Shown one piece after another: positions 7,596-16,571 of a stretch of 37,669 nt of DNA. The notes beneath the pieces are model-generated. The model was not told the DNA's origin. It ran no database searches and saw only the letters and a list, made by a program, of their open reading frames with translations. The translations under genes were made by a program, and so were the position numbers. Numbering within the stretch: the first letter of the stretch is position 1; every line of letters starts with the position of its first letter. Source of the stretch: an uncultured Alphaproteobacteria bacterium (GTDB lineage Bacteria; Pseudomonadota; Alphaproteobacteria; HIMB59); NCBI GenBank assembly GCA_902611415.1, contig CACLZM010000010.1, forward strand, positions 1-37,669, in the 5' to 3' direction.

Positions 7596-7991
7596 ATGAA
7601 TTTACTAAAAATTTTTTTATTTTTTTTTCTGTTAACTAATTTATTATTTGCTCAGAGTAATATAATGAAATACACACCTATAGATACCGAAGAGTCGTTT
7701 AAAAGAATTCAAGAGGGTGCAATTGTGATCGATGTTAGATATCCAAAAGAACATAATATAATTCGAATTGAGAACTCACACAATATTCCTTTTAAAGAAA
7801 TAACTGTTGAAAAAATCAACTCCATAAACCCCGATAATAAGGATATTATTATTCACTGTACCGCAGGTATTACCTCTAAAAAAGTTGCAGACAATCTAGT
7901 TTCTGAAGGTTATCAGGGTACTATTTATGAAATGGACAAAGGTTTAATTGATTGGATTAATTTAGGTTTTAAAACCGAGCAAGGTATATAG
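7596..7991 (+). CDS. Exported single-domain rhodanese
   Basis: A 131-residue protein with a hydrophobic signal peptide (about 1-20, ending LLFAQS). A rhodanese domain follows, with IVIDVRYPKEHN (43-54), HNIPF (62-66) and the active-site loop containing C88 (IIHCTAGITSKK). The loop is longer than the GxR/S type found in Cdc25-like members, and the Cys is present, so a persulfide-carrying sulfurtransferase activity is plausible. It would act in the periplasm. It sits directly after the cytochrome c' gene, suggesting a shared function in reactive sulfur or nitrogen chemistry, which is inferred from position only. Confidence 0.85.
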   Translation: MNLLKIFLFFFLLTNLLFAQSNIMKYTPIDTEESFKRIQEGAIVIDVRYPKEHNIIRIENSHNIPFKEITVEKINSINPDNKDIIIHCTAGITSKKVADNLVSEGYQGTIYEMDKGLIDWINLGFKTEQGI

Positions 7992-8009
7992 TTCATAATT
8001 CTAAAACCT

Positions 8010-8180
8010 CTAAGAAAAATAGTTTGTGCTGAACATATAGTAAATCATATATCCGATAAGTCCTACAACTAGTAAGACAAGAGGTATTACTGATATTGTA
8101 AAAGCCTCCCTAAATTTCTTATTAAATATTAATAAACTAGCTAGTAATAAAATAAGAAGAATAAGTGCAAGTCTAATCAT
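8010..8180 (-). CDS. Small two-helix membrane protein, 56 residues
   Basis: A 57-codon frame running from ATG (8180-8178) to TAG. The product starts MIRLALILLILLLASLLIF (first helix), then a basic turn with NKKFREAF. A second helix runs through ISVIPLVLLVVGLIGYMIYY, and the tail is short and polar. It fills the gap between the rhodanese gene and dapB almost exactly, and its composition is that of a real membrane protein rather than noise. I do not recognise the family. It is probably an inner-membrane protein with both ends on the same side. Confidence 0.65.
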   Translation of the reverse strand: MIRLALILLILLLASLLIFNKKFREAFTISVIPLVLLVVGLIGYMIYYMFSTNYFS

Positions 8181-8254
8181 AAGTTAATTTTAGCATAAAA
8201 TTTAATAATTTTGCTATTCCATATCTGCTAATTTATGTATAACAAGTCTTAATC

Positions 8255-9034
8255 ATGTCTAGAACAAAAATAGCTATCGCAGGGGCATTAGGAAGAATGG
8301 GAAATAATCTCATAAAATCCGCTCTATCGAATAATAACGTTGAACTCGTTGGAGTATTTGATGTTAAAGATATTGACCCTAGCTTTATTAATAAAAATCA
8401 AATTCAAGAAAATGTTTTTACCACTAGGGAAGAATCATTTGAAAAAGCAGATATAGTTATAGATTTTACAACACCCAAGGCCTTATTTAATTTCACCGAA
8501 GCTGCCGTTTCTAATAATACTGGTTTAGTTATTGGAACGACCGGACTAGATGAGGGTCATTTTAACCTTTTAAAGCAAACAAGTAATTCAACAAAAGTAT
8601 TTTACGCACCAAATATGAGTTATGGAGTTAATACATTTTTTGAAATAGCAAGAAAAGCCGCAAAACACTTAAAAGATTTCGACATAGAAATAATTGAAAC
8701 ACATCACCGACACAAAAAGGATGCACCTAGTGGAACAGCTTTAAAGCTTGGAGAAGAGATTGTAGCAGAGCTTGGGCTATCTAAATCAAATTTTAATTTT
8801 AAACGTCAGTATCAAGAAGGCCAAAGAAAAGAAAATGAAATTGGTTTCTCGTCTATTAGAGGTGGAAATATTCCAGGTGAACATACGGTCATATTTCACG
8901 GTGACAATGAGTCTGTAGAATTAACACACAAGGCCCACAACAGAAAAATTTTTTCTGATGGTGCTATTCAAGCAGCAGCATGGTTATCATCAAAGGGAAA
9001 AGGCTTTTACACCTTCAAAGATATGATTAGCTAG
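8255..9034 (+). CDS. dapB: 4-Hydroxy-tetrahydrodipicolinate reductase
   Basis: A 259-residue enzyme of lysine and peptidoglycan-precursor synthesis, reducing hydroxy-tetrahydrodipicolinate with NAD(P)H. The Rossmann motif is GALGRMG (10-16). VIDFTTP and GTTGLDE follow, then NMSYGVN. The catalytic block contains ETHHRHKKDAPSGTAL (148-163), with the active-site histidine pair H150/H151 and the DAPSGTA substrate loop. Length is typical (about 260-270). The 3' end overlaps the convergent DUF2244 gene by 8 bp. A TATAAC hexamer 11 nt before the ATG could give a leader of only a few bases. Confidence 0.95.
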   Translation: MSRTKIAIAGALGRMGNNLIKSALSNNNVELVGVFDVKDIDPSFINKNQIQENVFTTREESFEKADIVIDFTTPKALFNFTEAAVSNNTGLVIGTTGLDEGHFNLLKQTSNSTKVFYAPNMSYGVNTFFEIARKAAKHLKDFDIEIIETHHRHKKDAPSGTALKLGEEIVAELGLSKSNFNFKRQYQEGQRKENEIGFSSIRGGNIPGEHTVIFHGDNESVELTHKAHNRKIFSDGAIQAAAWLSSKGKGFYTFKDMIS

Positions 9035-9461
9035 ACGAGGAGCTGTACTTCTCAATAATTCTTTTTAATTTTTTCCTTCTATCCTCACTCAAAAAACTAG
9101 CGAAGAATTTTTTCTTTCCAGCATAATTTACGCTTAATGAATTTTTTTCATTCTTTATCTTCAACCAATTTAAATTATAACTGTTTTGTTCAATAACCTC
9201 ATCTCCATCAAGCCGCTCTAATTGCATAGATTTTGATTCTAATGAAATTTTTTCTGTTTTTTTTAAATTCTTTACAAATAAATAAGTACATACGACCAAA
9301 ATAGAAAATTCAACAATACCAAATATGATTATCGGCCAAGCACCGACTAATAAAAATCTTCCACCAATAAAAATGATCAAGAAACCTGTAACGAATAAAA
9401 AAAATAGAATTTGAAGATTTGTCAGACTCCTATTTGGTTTGATATGAAGCTTTCTTGTCAT
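9027..9461 (-). CDS. DUF2244 membrane protein
   Basis: A 144-residue protein with a short polar N-terminus (MTRKLHIKPNRSLT). Two adjacent membrane helices lie at about 18-37 and 40-62. A cytoplasmic or periplasmic domain follows that reads like DUF2244 (VKNLKKTEKISLE, then LERLDGDEVIEQ, and LNWLKIKNEKNSLSV). A run of five serines closes the protein. DUF2244 proteins are nearly universal in Alphaproteobacteria and often sit next to endonuclease III, as here (divergent, 63 bp apart). No function is established. Confidence 0.8.
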   Translation of the reverse strand: MTRKLHIKPNRSLTNLQILFFLFVTGFLIIFIGGRFLLVGAWPIIIFGIVEFSILVVCTYLFVKNLKKTEKISLESKSMQLERLDGDEVIEQNSYNLNWLKIKNEKNSLSVNYAGKKKFFASFLSEDRRKKLKRIIEKYSSSSS

Positions 9462-9524
9462 TTCTATAAGTTTATAAAATTATATTTATATTTATAATAG
9501 ATTTAATAGCACACCAATAATAAT

Positions 9525-10178
9525 ATGAAAAAACAAGAAAGAGCAAACGTCGTATTGGATAATCTAAACAAATTTTATCCAAATATCCCAATACCTCTTA
9601 AACATAAAAATGTATATGAGCTTTTAATAGCAGTCTTATTAAGTGCTCAATGCACAGACGAACGTGTGAATAAGATTACACCTTTACTATTTAAAACGGC
9701 AAATAATCCCCATGATATGGCAAAGGTGCCTGTAAATAAAATTTATAAAATCATTAAACCATGTGGACTTGCACCTAAAAAATCAAAAGCTATTTCTAAA
9801 CTCTCAAAAATATTAATTAAAAAATTTAATGGTAGGGTCCCAGAGACTTTTGAAGATTTAGAAAACTTACCTGGAGTTGGTCATAAAACAGCGAGTGTAG
9901 TAATGTCCCAAGGTTTTGGTCACCCTGCATTCCCTGTAGATACACATATTCATCGTCTAGCACAAAGGTGGGGTCTGACAAATGGTAAAAATGTAGTCCA
10001 AACTGAATTAGATATTAAAAAATTATTTCCTGAGGCAACTTGGAACAGACTTCATTTACAAATGATTTTTTATGGAAGAGAATATTGTAAAGCTAGAAGC
10101 TGCTTTGGTGTTGAATGCAAAATTTGCACAGATTGTTATCCAAACAGAACAAAGGCTATAAAAGTAAAAAAACCCTAA
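9525..10178 (+). CDS. nth: Endonuclease III (DNA glycosylase / AP lyase)
   Basis: A 217-residue base-excision repair enzyme that removes oxidised pyrimidines and cuts at abasic sites. The helix-hairpin-helix is LPGVGHKTA with catalytic K121, and the catalytic aspartate is D139 in PVDTHIHR. The cluster region has five cysteines (C188, C193, C198, C201, C204). The usual C-X6-C-X2-C-X5-C spacing of the 4Fe-4S cluster is not seen. Instead C188, C198, C201 and C204 would be spaced 9-2-2. The enzyme is otherwise complete, so either the cluster loop is re-shaped or the cluster is lost. Confidence 0.93.
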   Translation: MKKQERANVVLDNLNKFYPNIPIPLKHKNVYELLIAVLLSAQCTDERVNKITPLLFKTANNPHDMAKVPVNKIYKIIKPCGLAPKKSKAISKLSKILIKKFNGRVPETFEDLENLPGVGHKTASVVMSQGFGHPAFPVDTHIHRLAQRWGLTNGKNVVQTELDIKKLFPEATWNRLHLQMIFYGREYCKARSCFGVECKICTDCYPNRTKAIKVKKP

Positions 10179-10241
10179 TTTTCTATAGATTGTCTATGAA
10201 AAAAAACAGAATAATGTATAAAAATAAACTTATCTACCATT

Positions 10242-13200
10242 ATGAAACAAATTAAGAAAATATTAATTGCTAACAGAAGTGAAATTGCAATTAGAATATC
10301 TCGTGCAGCAACTGAATTGGGCTTTAGGACTGTATCCATTTACTCGTACGAGGATCGTTTTGCATTGCACCGCTTCAAAACAGACGAAAGCTATCTTGTT
10401 GGATCAGGATTAGGTCCTATTCAGGCTTACCTAGATTACAAAGGTATCGTACAAATTGCTGTTAATTCAGGTTGTGATGCCATCCATCCAGGTTACGGCT
10501 TCTTATCTGAAAACCCAGAATTTGCTGATGAATGTGCAAAACATAATATTATTTTTGTTGGACCCTCTCCAAAGATTATGCGATCACTTGGAAATAAAGT
10601 AGAAGCTAAAAAAACCGCAGGTAAAGCTAAAGTACCAACCATACCTTCCACAGGACCCTTACCAAAAGACTTAAAAAAATGTAAAGATCTTGCAAAAAAA
10701 ATTGGTTATCCAATTATGCTCAAAGCATCCTGGGGTGGCGGCGGTCGTGGAATGCGAGTGATCAGAAAAGAAACAGAATTAGAAAATCAAATCAACACCG
10801 CTAGGAGAGAAGCTAAAAGTGCTTTTGGAAAAGACGATGTATTTTTTGAAAAGTTAATCGAAAAAGCTTTTCATGTTGAAGTTCAGATAATTGGCGATAC
10901 GCATGGAAATATAGTTCACCTTTTTGAAAGAGATTGTTCTCTTCAAAGACGACATCAAAAGGTAGTAGAAAGAGCTCCTGCTGCTTACCTATCTGACAAA
11001 GAGAGAAATGAGATTTGTAATGCAGGTGTTAGAATAGGAAAACAAGTTAATTATTCATGTGCGGGAACCGTAGAGTTTTTAATGGATGCTAAATCTAGAG
11101 ATTTCTTCTTCATTGAAGTTAATCCAAGAGTTCAAGTTGAACACACTGTAACAGAAGAAATTACTGGTATTGATATAGTAAAAGCTCAGTTTCTCCTAGC
11201 AGCTGGTGCTAAAATTGGAGATGATATATGTGGTGTGCCAACTCAAAAAGACATTCATATGAAAGGACATGCTATCCAATCAAGGGTTACAACAGAAGAT
11301 GCCGCTAATGATTTTGCTCCAGATTACGGTAAAATTAATGTTTATAGATCTGCAAGTGGCTTGGGAATAAGACTAGATGCTGGAACTGCATCTACTGGTA
11401 CGGTTATTACTCCTTATTATGACTCTCTTTTAGTTAAAGTAACTGCAAAAGGCCAAACCCCTATTGAAGCAAAGAGACGAATGAATAGAGCATTGAGTGA
11501 ATTTCGCGTCAGAGGTGTAAAAACAAATATACCTTTTTTATTGAAGTTAATTAACCACAAAGGTTTCGATATTTTCAAATACCATACAAAATTTATAGAT
11601 AGTGAAAAAAGTTTATTTCAATTCTCTGGTCGAAAAGATAGGGCAACCAAAACATTAAACTTCTTAGCTGAAGTTATTGTCAACGGTAACCCAGAAGTCG
11701 CTAATAGACCAAAATTAAGAGAGACAACACCAGCAAAACTCTCAGACTATGGAATATCTAGATCAAAAAAAGCTCAAGAGACTGTCAATAAAACATATAA
11801 ACAAATTTTAGATACTAACGGTCCATCTGCCGTTGCTGAGACTGTGTTAAAAGAAAAACAATTATTGATTACAGATACTACCTTTAGAGACGCTCATCAA
11901 TCTTTGATTGCAACTCGAATGAGAACACAAGATATGTTAGGCATAACTGACCTATATGAAGAAAGACTTAAAAACTTATTCTCAGTTGAGTGTTGGGGTG
12001 GTGCAACTTTTGATGTTGCATTAAGATTTTTAAAAGAGGACCCATGGGAGCGTCTAGAAAAGTTACGTGAACAAATGCCCTCAGCCTTATTACAAATGTT
12101 ATTCAGAGGATCAAATGCTCTTGGATATACAAACTATCCTGATAATGTTTTAAGAAGGTTTATACAACTTTCCGCTCAGTCTGGGATTGACGTTTTTAGA
12201 ATATTTGATGCACTAAACTGGATTGAGAATATGAGAGTCTCTATTGACGAAGTATTAAAATCTGGAAAAATCTGTGAAGCTTCTATTTGTTACTCAGGTG
12301 ATTTATCATCTCCAGCAGAGAAAAAATATACACTTGATTATTACTTAAAAATGGCTCAAAAGCTTGAGAAAATGGGAGTTCACTTTCTTGCAATTAAAGA
12401 TATGGCAGGTTTGTGTAAACCCAAGGCAGCAAAAATTTTATTCAAAGAATTAAAAAAAAGCATAAAAATTCCAATCCATTTCCATACTCACGATACAAGT
12501 GGAAATGGTGTTGCAACATTGCTAAATGCCTCGGAAGCAGGGGTAGATATTGTTGATGTAGCAATTGACTCTTGGTCTGGCTTCACATCGCAACCTAGTT
12601 TTGGTGCAGTTTTAGAGTCTCTTGATGGCAATAAAAGAGATCCAAAAATTTCTTCTGCTGTTGTCAGGACAGCTGCAAATTATTGGGAAGGTGTTAGAAA
12701 ACAATACCAACCTTTCGAAAGTAAAACTCGCACTAGTATGTCAGAGGTATATTTACATCAGATGCCAGGTGGCCAGTACACTAATTTAAGAGAGCAAGCA
12801 AGGTCAATGGGTATTACAGACGAGAGATGGCCAGAACTTGCATCAATGTATGCCGAAGTGAACAAAATATTTGGCGATGTAATTAAAGTTACACCTATAT
12901 CTAAGGTTGTTGGTGATATGGCAATTTATATGTTGGCAAATAATATTCAAATTCAAGATGTTTTAGACCCTAAAAAGGATGTTGGCTTTCCAGCATCAGT
13001 CATCGAATTCTTTAGTGGCCGATTAGGTCAACCATATAAAGGTTTTCCAAAAGCACTCCAAAAGAAAATTTTAAAAGGAAAAAAACCAATTAATTATAGA
13101 TTTGGATCAAAGTTACCTTCATTAAAAATTAAAAATAGAACGAAGGAATTGGAAAAGAAGTATAGTGAGACTATTTCAGAGAAAGATACAATTTCACAAA

Positions 13201-13706
13201 TATTTTTTCCTGAGGTTTTTGATGAGTATATAAAACACAAAAAGAAATTTGGTAATACTAGTGTTATTCCAACATCAAACTATTTCTTTGGGATGAATAC
13301 AGGGGAAGAGATATATGTTTCTATAGAACCTGGTAAAACACTTATAATAAGATATTTCACCTTAAGTGAGCCAAACGAAAAAGGTTACAGGACAGTATAT
13401 TTTGAATTGAATGGTCAGGCCAGATCAGTTGACATTAAAGATAATTCCATTGCAGTTGACGATTTAGCTAAAGAAATTGCTGATCCCAGCAACAAAGATC
13501 ATGTTGCAGCTCCAATACCTGGTTTACTTGTAGACGTTACCGTTACTGAGGGAATAAAAGTGCCAAAGGGTGCTAAATTATGCACTATTGAAGCCATGAA
13601 AATGGAAACGGTTATTTACGCAGACCAACCTGGAATAGTTGAGAGACTATGCGTAAAAGCTGGTGAAAATATTGAGGCTCAGCAACTTTTATTAATTATA
13701 AAATAA
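10242..13706 (+). CDS. pyc: Pyruvate carboxylase
   Basis: An 1154-residue, full-length single-chain pyruvate carboxylase, making oxaloacetate from pyruvate, bicarbonate and ATP. The N-terminal biotin carboxylase domain has IANRSEIAIRI, HPGYGFLSEN, GGGGRGMRVI, ERDCSLQRRHQKV and EVNPRVQVEHTVTE. The carboxyltransferase domain begins near residue 545 (DTTFRDAHQSLIATRMRT), with GGATFDVALRF and HTHDTSGNG. The C-terminal biotinyl domain has EAMKMET with the biotin lysine K1120. No frameshift is seen. It stands alone between nth and ispH. It gives the organism an anaplerotic route that refills the TCA cycle. Confidence 0.97.
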   Translation: MKQIKKILIANRSEIAIRISRAATELGFRTVSIYSYEDRFALHRFKTDESYLVGSGLGPIQAYLDYKGIVQIAVNSGCDAIHPGYGFLSENPEFADECAKHNIIFVGPSPKIMRSLGNKVEAKKTAGKAKVPTIPSTGPLPKDLKKCKDLAKKIGYPIMLKASWGGGGRGMRVIRKETELENQINTARREAKSAFGKDDVFFEKLIEKAFHVEVQIIGDTHGNIVHLFERDCSLQRRHQKVVERAPAAYLSDKERNEICNAGVRIGKQVNYSCAGTVEFLMDAKSRDFFFIEVNPRVQVEHTVTEEITGIDIVKAQFLLAAGAKIGDDICGVPTQKDIHMKGHAIQSRVTTEDAANDFAPDYGKINVYRSASGLGIRLDAGTASTGTVITPYYDSLLVKVTAKGQTPIEAKRRMNRALSEFRVRGVKTNIPFLLKLINHKGFDIFKYHTKFIDSEKSLFQFSGRKDRATKTLNFLAEVIVNGNPEVANRPKLRETTPAKLSDYGISRSKKAQETVNKTYKQILDTNGPSAVAETVLKEKQLLITDTTFRDAHQSLIATRMRTQDMLGITDLYEERLKNLFSVECWGGATFDVALRFLKEDPWERLEKLREQMPSALLQMLFRGSNALGYTNYPDNVLRRFIQLSAQSGIDVFRIFDALNWIENMRVSIDEVLKSGKICEASICYSGDLSSPAEKKYTLDYYLKMAQKLEKMGVHFLAIKDMAGLCKPKAAKILFKELKKSIKIPIHFHTHDTSGNGVATLLNASEAGVDIVDVAIDSWSGFTSQPSFGAVLESLDGNKRDPKISSAVVRTAANYWEGVRKQYQPFESKTRTSMSEVYLHQMPGGQYTNLREQARSMGITDERWPELASMYAEVNKIFGDVIKVTPISKVVGDMAIYMLANNIQIQDVLDPKKDVGFPASVIEFFSGRLGQPYKGFPKALQKKILKGKKPINYRFGSKLPSLKIKNRTKELEKKYSETISEKDTISQIFFPEVFDEYIKHKKKFGNTSVIPTSNYFFGMNTGEEIYVSIEPGKTLIIRYFTLSEPNEKGYRTVYFELNGQARSVDIKDNSIAVDDLAKEIADPSNKDHVAAPIPGLLVDVTVTEGIKVPKGAKLCTIEAMKMETVIYADQPGIVERLCVKAGENIEAQQLLLIIK

Positions 13707-13738
13707 TTTTTCTCTTAATAATATGATAACAATTTACC

Positions 13739-14677
13739 GTGGTTAAAAAGATTATAACTGCCAAACACAGAGGTTTTTGTGCTGGAGTTGAGAGAGCCGT
13801 TGAAATGGTCGAAAAAAGCCTTTTGAAATATGGAGCTCCAGTTTATGTCCGTCATGAGATTGTACATAATAAATTTGTTGTCAATAATTTGAGAGAAAAA
13901 GGCGTTGTATTCGTAGACTCGCTAGAAGAAATTCCTAAAAATACAAAACAACCAGTAATCTTTTCTGCGCACGGTGTTGCACAAAGAGTAATTAACAAAG
14001 CCAAAGATTATAATCTATTATTTTATGATGCCATCTGCCCATTAGTCAGTAAGATTCATAAAGAAATAATTCAATTAGAAAAAAACAAATATAAGATAAT
14101 TATGATCGGCCATGAACATCACCCTGAAGTTGACGGGACAGCTGGACAACTAAAGGATATTAGCAATTTAACTTTAGTTCAAAATATTGAAGATGTTGAG
14201 AAATTATATTTCCCATCAAATCAAAAACTTGCCTACATTACACAAACAACCTTATCGGTTTTTGATACACAAAGTATTGTTGATGCTTTAGAAAAAAAAT
14301 TTCCTTCAATTCTAGCTCCTAAAAAATCCGATATTTGCTATGCAACTTCAAATAGACAATTATCTGTACAAGAAATGTCTAAAAATGTTGATGCTTTTTA
14401 TGTGATTGGTGCCCACAATAGTTCTAATTCAATAAGGTTAGTCGAAACTGCTAAAAGATTTGGTTGTAAACATAGTGAACTAGTTGAAAATATAAATGAC
14501 TTTGATTATTCAAATTTATCAGAATTTAATACAATAGGCTTGACAGCTAGTGCATCTGCTCCTGAAGAGCAATTAAATTTATTCATTGATCAGATAAAAA
14601 AAGTTTATGCAATCGAAGTTTTAAATTTTAAAGAGGACGAAAATATCACCTTTAAAATACCTAATTTTCTCAATTAA
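13739..14677 (+). CDS. ispH: 4-Hydroxy-3-methylbut-2-enyl diphosphate reductase
   Basis: A 312-residue iron-sulfur enzyme, the last step of the MEP pathway, producing IPP and DMAPP. The three cluster cysteines are C14 (HRGFCAGVERA), C100 (DAICPLVSK) and C200 (SDICYATSNRQ). The conserved histidines include H42/H43-region residues (HEIVHNK) and H79 (FSAHGV), with H126-H128 (GHEHHPEVDG) further on. The start is GTG at 13739, chosen because it puts the conserved VKKIITAKHRGFC at the N-terminus. A TATGAT hexamer lies 11 nt upstream. It is convergent with blh (8-bp overlap), directly next to the carotenoid genes that consume its products. Confidence 0.95.
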   Translation: MVKKIITAKHRGFCAGVERAVEMVEKSLLKYGAPVYVRHEIVHNKFVVNNLREKGVVFVDSLEEIPKNTKQPVIFSAHGVAQRVINKAKDYNLLFYDAICPLVSKIHKEIIQLEKNKYKIIMIGHEHHPEVDGTAGQLKDISNLTLVQNIEDVEKLYFPSNQKLAYITQTTLSVFDTQSIVDALEKKFPSILAPKKSDICYATSNRQLSVQEMSKNVDAFYVIGAHNSSNSIRLVETAKRFGCKHSELVENINDFDYSNLSEFNTIGLTASASAPEEQLNLFIDQIKKVYAIEVLNFKEDENITFKIPNFLN

Positions 14678-15485
14678 ATTTTCTTCTATAAAAGATATCT
14701 ACTAAAGTCATATGGGGAAGAGTTAATGCCGCTAATCCAATAAACAATGTCTTGATAAAAGACTCATCAAAAGAAAAACTCTTATGAAGATAGATAATTG
14801 CTAAGCTGCCGCCGACCCATGTTAAGACAGTAAAAGAGATGGTAGTTATAGTTATAAATTTGTTATTTGATAGATATTTTGATGTATCTTTTAATATTGA
14901 TTTAACATGCTTAAAAGTATGAATGAAACAAAAATAGATGGAAAATGCTACGAGCGGTTCTGTTAAAAATATTACCAATAAAATAATAGACATTTCTAAA
15001 ATCCCCCATCTTAATCTTGTAAATTTAATTGCCAAATATGCATATCTAATCAAAAGAAAAAAGTAACAAATGTAAACGATATATAGATATTCTTGAAATT
15101 GATTAAAAGATTGATTTGATAAAAAAGTAAATATCTTAAATGTTTCGTTAGTGTGAAAAAAAATAATCCCAAATACAATATTTAAACCATGCGTTAAAGA
15201 AACAGACCATTTAAATTTCTTCAAGCCTAGATAGGACCAGTCACATAATCCAAAATGAACGATACTCATTAAAATGAATAAAATTAAAGCAATTACGGAA
15301 AAGTAAATCCAAAATATAATCACTGCGGCAGAAATAATTAAATATAAGAATACAAATAAAAAAAAATCTTTTCTTGTCTTATACCCTAACAGTGCAGCTA
15401 CAGCTCCGTCAAATGATCCATGCGGCACACCTATGAATGAAACCATGCAAAGAGCAAGTAAAGATATAAAGCTTAATTCGTACAT
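14670..15485 (-). CDS. blh: Brp/Blh-type beta-carotene 15,15'-dioxygenase
   Basis: A 271-residue polytopic membrane enzyme that cleaves beta-carotene into two retinals, the opsin chromophore. The family features are GVPHGSFDG (19-27, H22), IVHFGLCDW (75-83, H77), H99 in a LTHGLN context, FCFIHTFKHVKS (H189, H193) and TLPHMTLVD (H258). The conserved histidines are the likely iron ligands, and all are kept. It is the last gene of the minus-strand carotenoid operon, starting directly after crtY ends. Together with the opsin gene upstream this makes a self-sufficient retinal module. Confidence 0.92.
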   Translation of the reverse strand: MYELSFISLLALCMVSFIGVPHGSFDGAVAALLGYKTRKDFFLFVFLYLIISAAVIIFWIYFSVIALILFILMSIVHFGLCDWSYLGLKKFKWSVSLTHGLNIVFGIIFFHTNETFKIFTFLSNQSFNQFQEYLYIVYICYFFLLIRYAYLAIKFTRLRWGILEMSIILLVIFLTEPLVAFSIYFCFIHTFKHVKSILKDTSKYLSNNKFITITTISFTVLTWVGGSLAIIYLHKSFSFDESFIKTLFIGLAALTLPHMTLVDIFYRRKFN

Positions 15486-16571
15486 TTAATTACAAATGGT
15501 GCTTAGGGCACTTTTTATGAATTTAATTTTTGGCATTGACATAATAACCTTTAATTTTGTCGGAAAATCAGCTACACCCATCATAAATGATGCAAATTCA
15601 TTGCCATTTAAAGAGTAAGCCATATTAATAAAAACCTTCTCTGTTCCACTATTATTTTTCAGATAATTCACAAATACCTTATCCATCCATTTATCAAAAT
15701 ATGAGTGATGAGCTTTATTAATATTTTCAAAATTTAACATTATGTTTTTTAGAAAAAAGGAAAAAGCATACCCTGTTGATATTTTGGTGGCACCACCTCT
15801 TGAACCGATATTAATATAATTTTCACTTGATTTGTTTTCAATATCATACATTGGTAACGCCCCTTTTTCTTCATCAACTATTTTATATTCAGATAAATTT
15901 AATTTTGTCTCAATGTATTCTAATATCTGTTTTTGATACCAAGCATCCTCTTGGATTTCTGAAGAAAAAACTGTTGACTCAACTAACATTCTATTTTCAT
16001 CTATTGGTAAACAATACATAAAATGTAATCCCATTTTTTGTTCAACGCGAAAATCCATTAAAGTTACACTATTACTATTTATCATTTGTTTAGTTTCTAT
16101 TAGGTATCCAAAAAAATGCTGTTTTACTTTTTCATTTTCTAATTTCGGTGTACGAGAATCATAAATTTTCTTAGCAAAAATTTCCTCACCATTCTCTAGC
16201 TTGATTTCATAGTATTTTTTTAAATTCTTAATACTTTGAACATTGAACTCTTTAATTAATAAGTTTTCTAAACCTTTTAAGCAATAATTTTTCCAATCTT
16301 GGTATCTTATAGTGCAATAAGGTAAATCCTTAGATTCGTGTTTTATATGATTATTTGTTATGTAAAAGTTCCAGCAAAACCATTTTTTTTGTGCAAGACT
16401 ATCAAAATCTTTCATCCAATCTGTCAGCCAAAATGCAAAAAAATTATTTCTTTTGCTATTATAATTTTTATCAATGCCAATTAAACTAATACTTGTTCCC
16501 TTATACTTTAATTTTGCAGTAGCAAGAGCACTGGCACCCATGCCTAAAAATGCTACATCATATATTTTCAT
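15486..16571 (-). CDS. crtY: Lycopene beta-cyclase
   Basis: A 361-residue FAD/NAD(P)-binding enzyme turning lycopene into beta-carotene. The N-terminal dinucleotide fold is IYDVAFLGMGASALATA (3-19). FFAFWL (44-49) is followed later by KIYDSR, FFGYLIET and a conserved TLMDFRVEQ. The C-terminal half has YINIGSRGGATKISTGYAF, matching the CrtY glycine-rich block (G..GG....TGY.F). Its start overlaps the end of crtB by 14 bp. It is somewhat shorter than typical CrtY (about 380) but keeps all recognisable motifs. Confidence 0.9.
   Translation of the reverse strand: MKIYDVAFLGMGASALATAKLKYKGTSISLIGIDKNYNSKRNNFFAFWLTDWMKDFDSLAQKKWFCWNFYITNNHIKHESKDLPYCTIRYQDWKNYCLKGLENLLIKEFNVQSIKNLKKYYEIKLENGEEIFAKKIYDSRTPKLENEKVKQHFFGYLIETKQMINSNSVTLMDFRVEQKMGLHFMYCLPIDENRMLVESTVFSSEIQEDAWYQKQILEYIETKLNLSEYKIVDEEKGALPMYDIENKSSENYINIGSRGGATKISTGYAFSFFLKNIMLNFENINKAHHSYFDKWMDKVFVNYLKNNSGTEKVFINMAYSLNGNEFASFMMGVADFPTKLKVIMSMPKIKFIKSALSTICN

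Noticed and set aside
7430-7639. 69-codon plus-strand frame bridging cytochrome c' and rhodanese genes
   Set aside because: It overlaps both real genes in another frame, including the heme-binding CxxCH, and has no features of its own.
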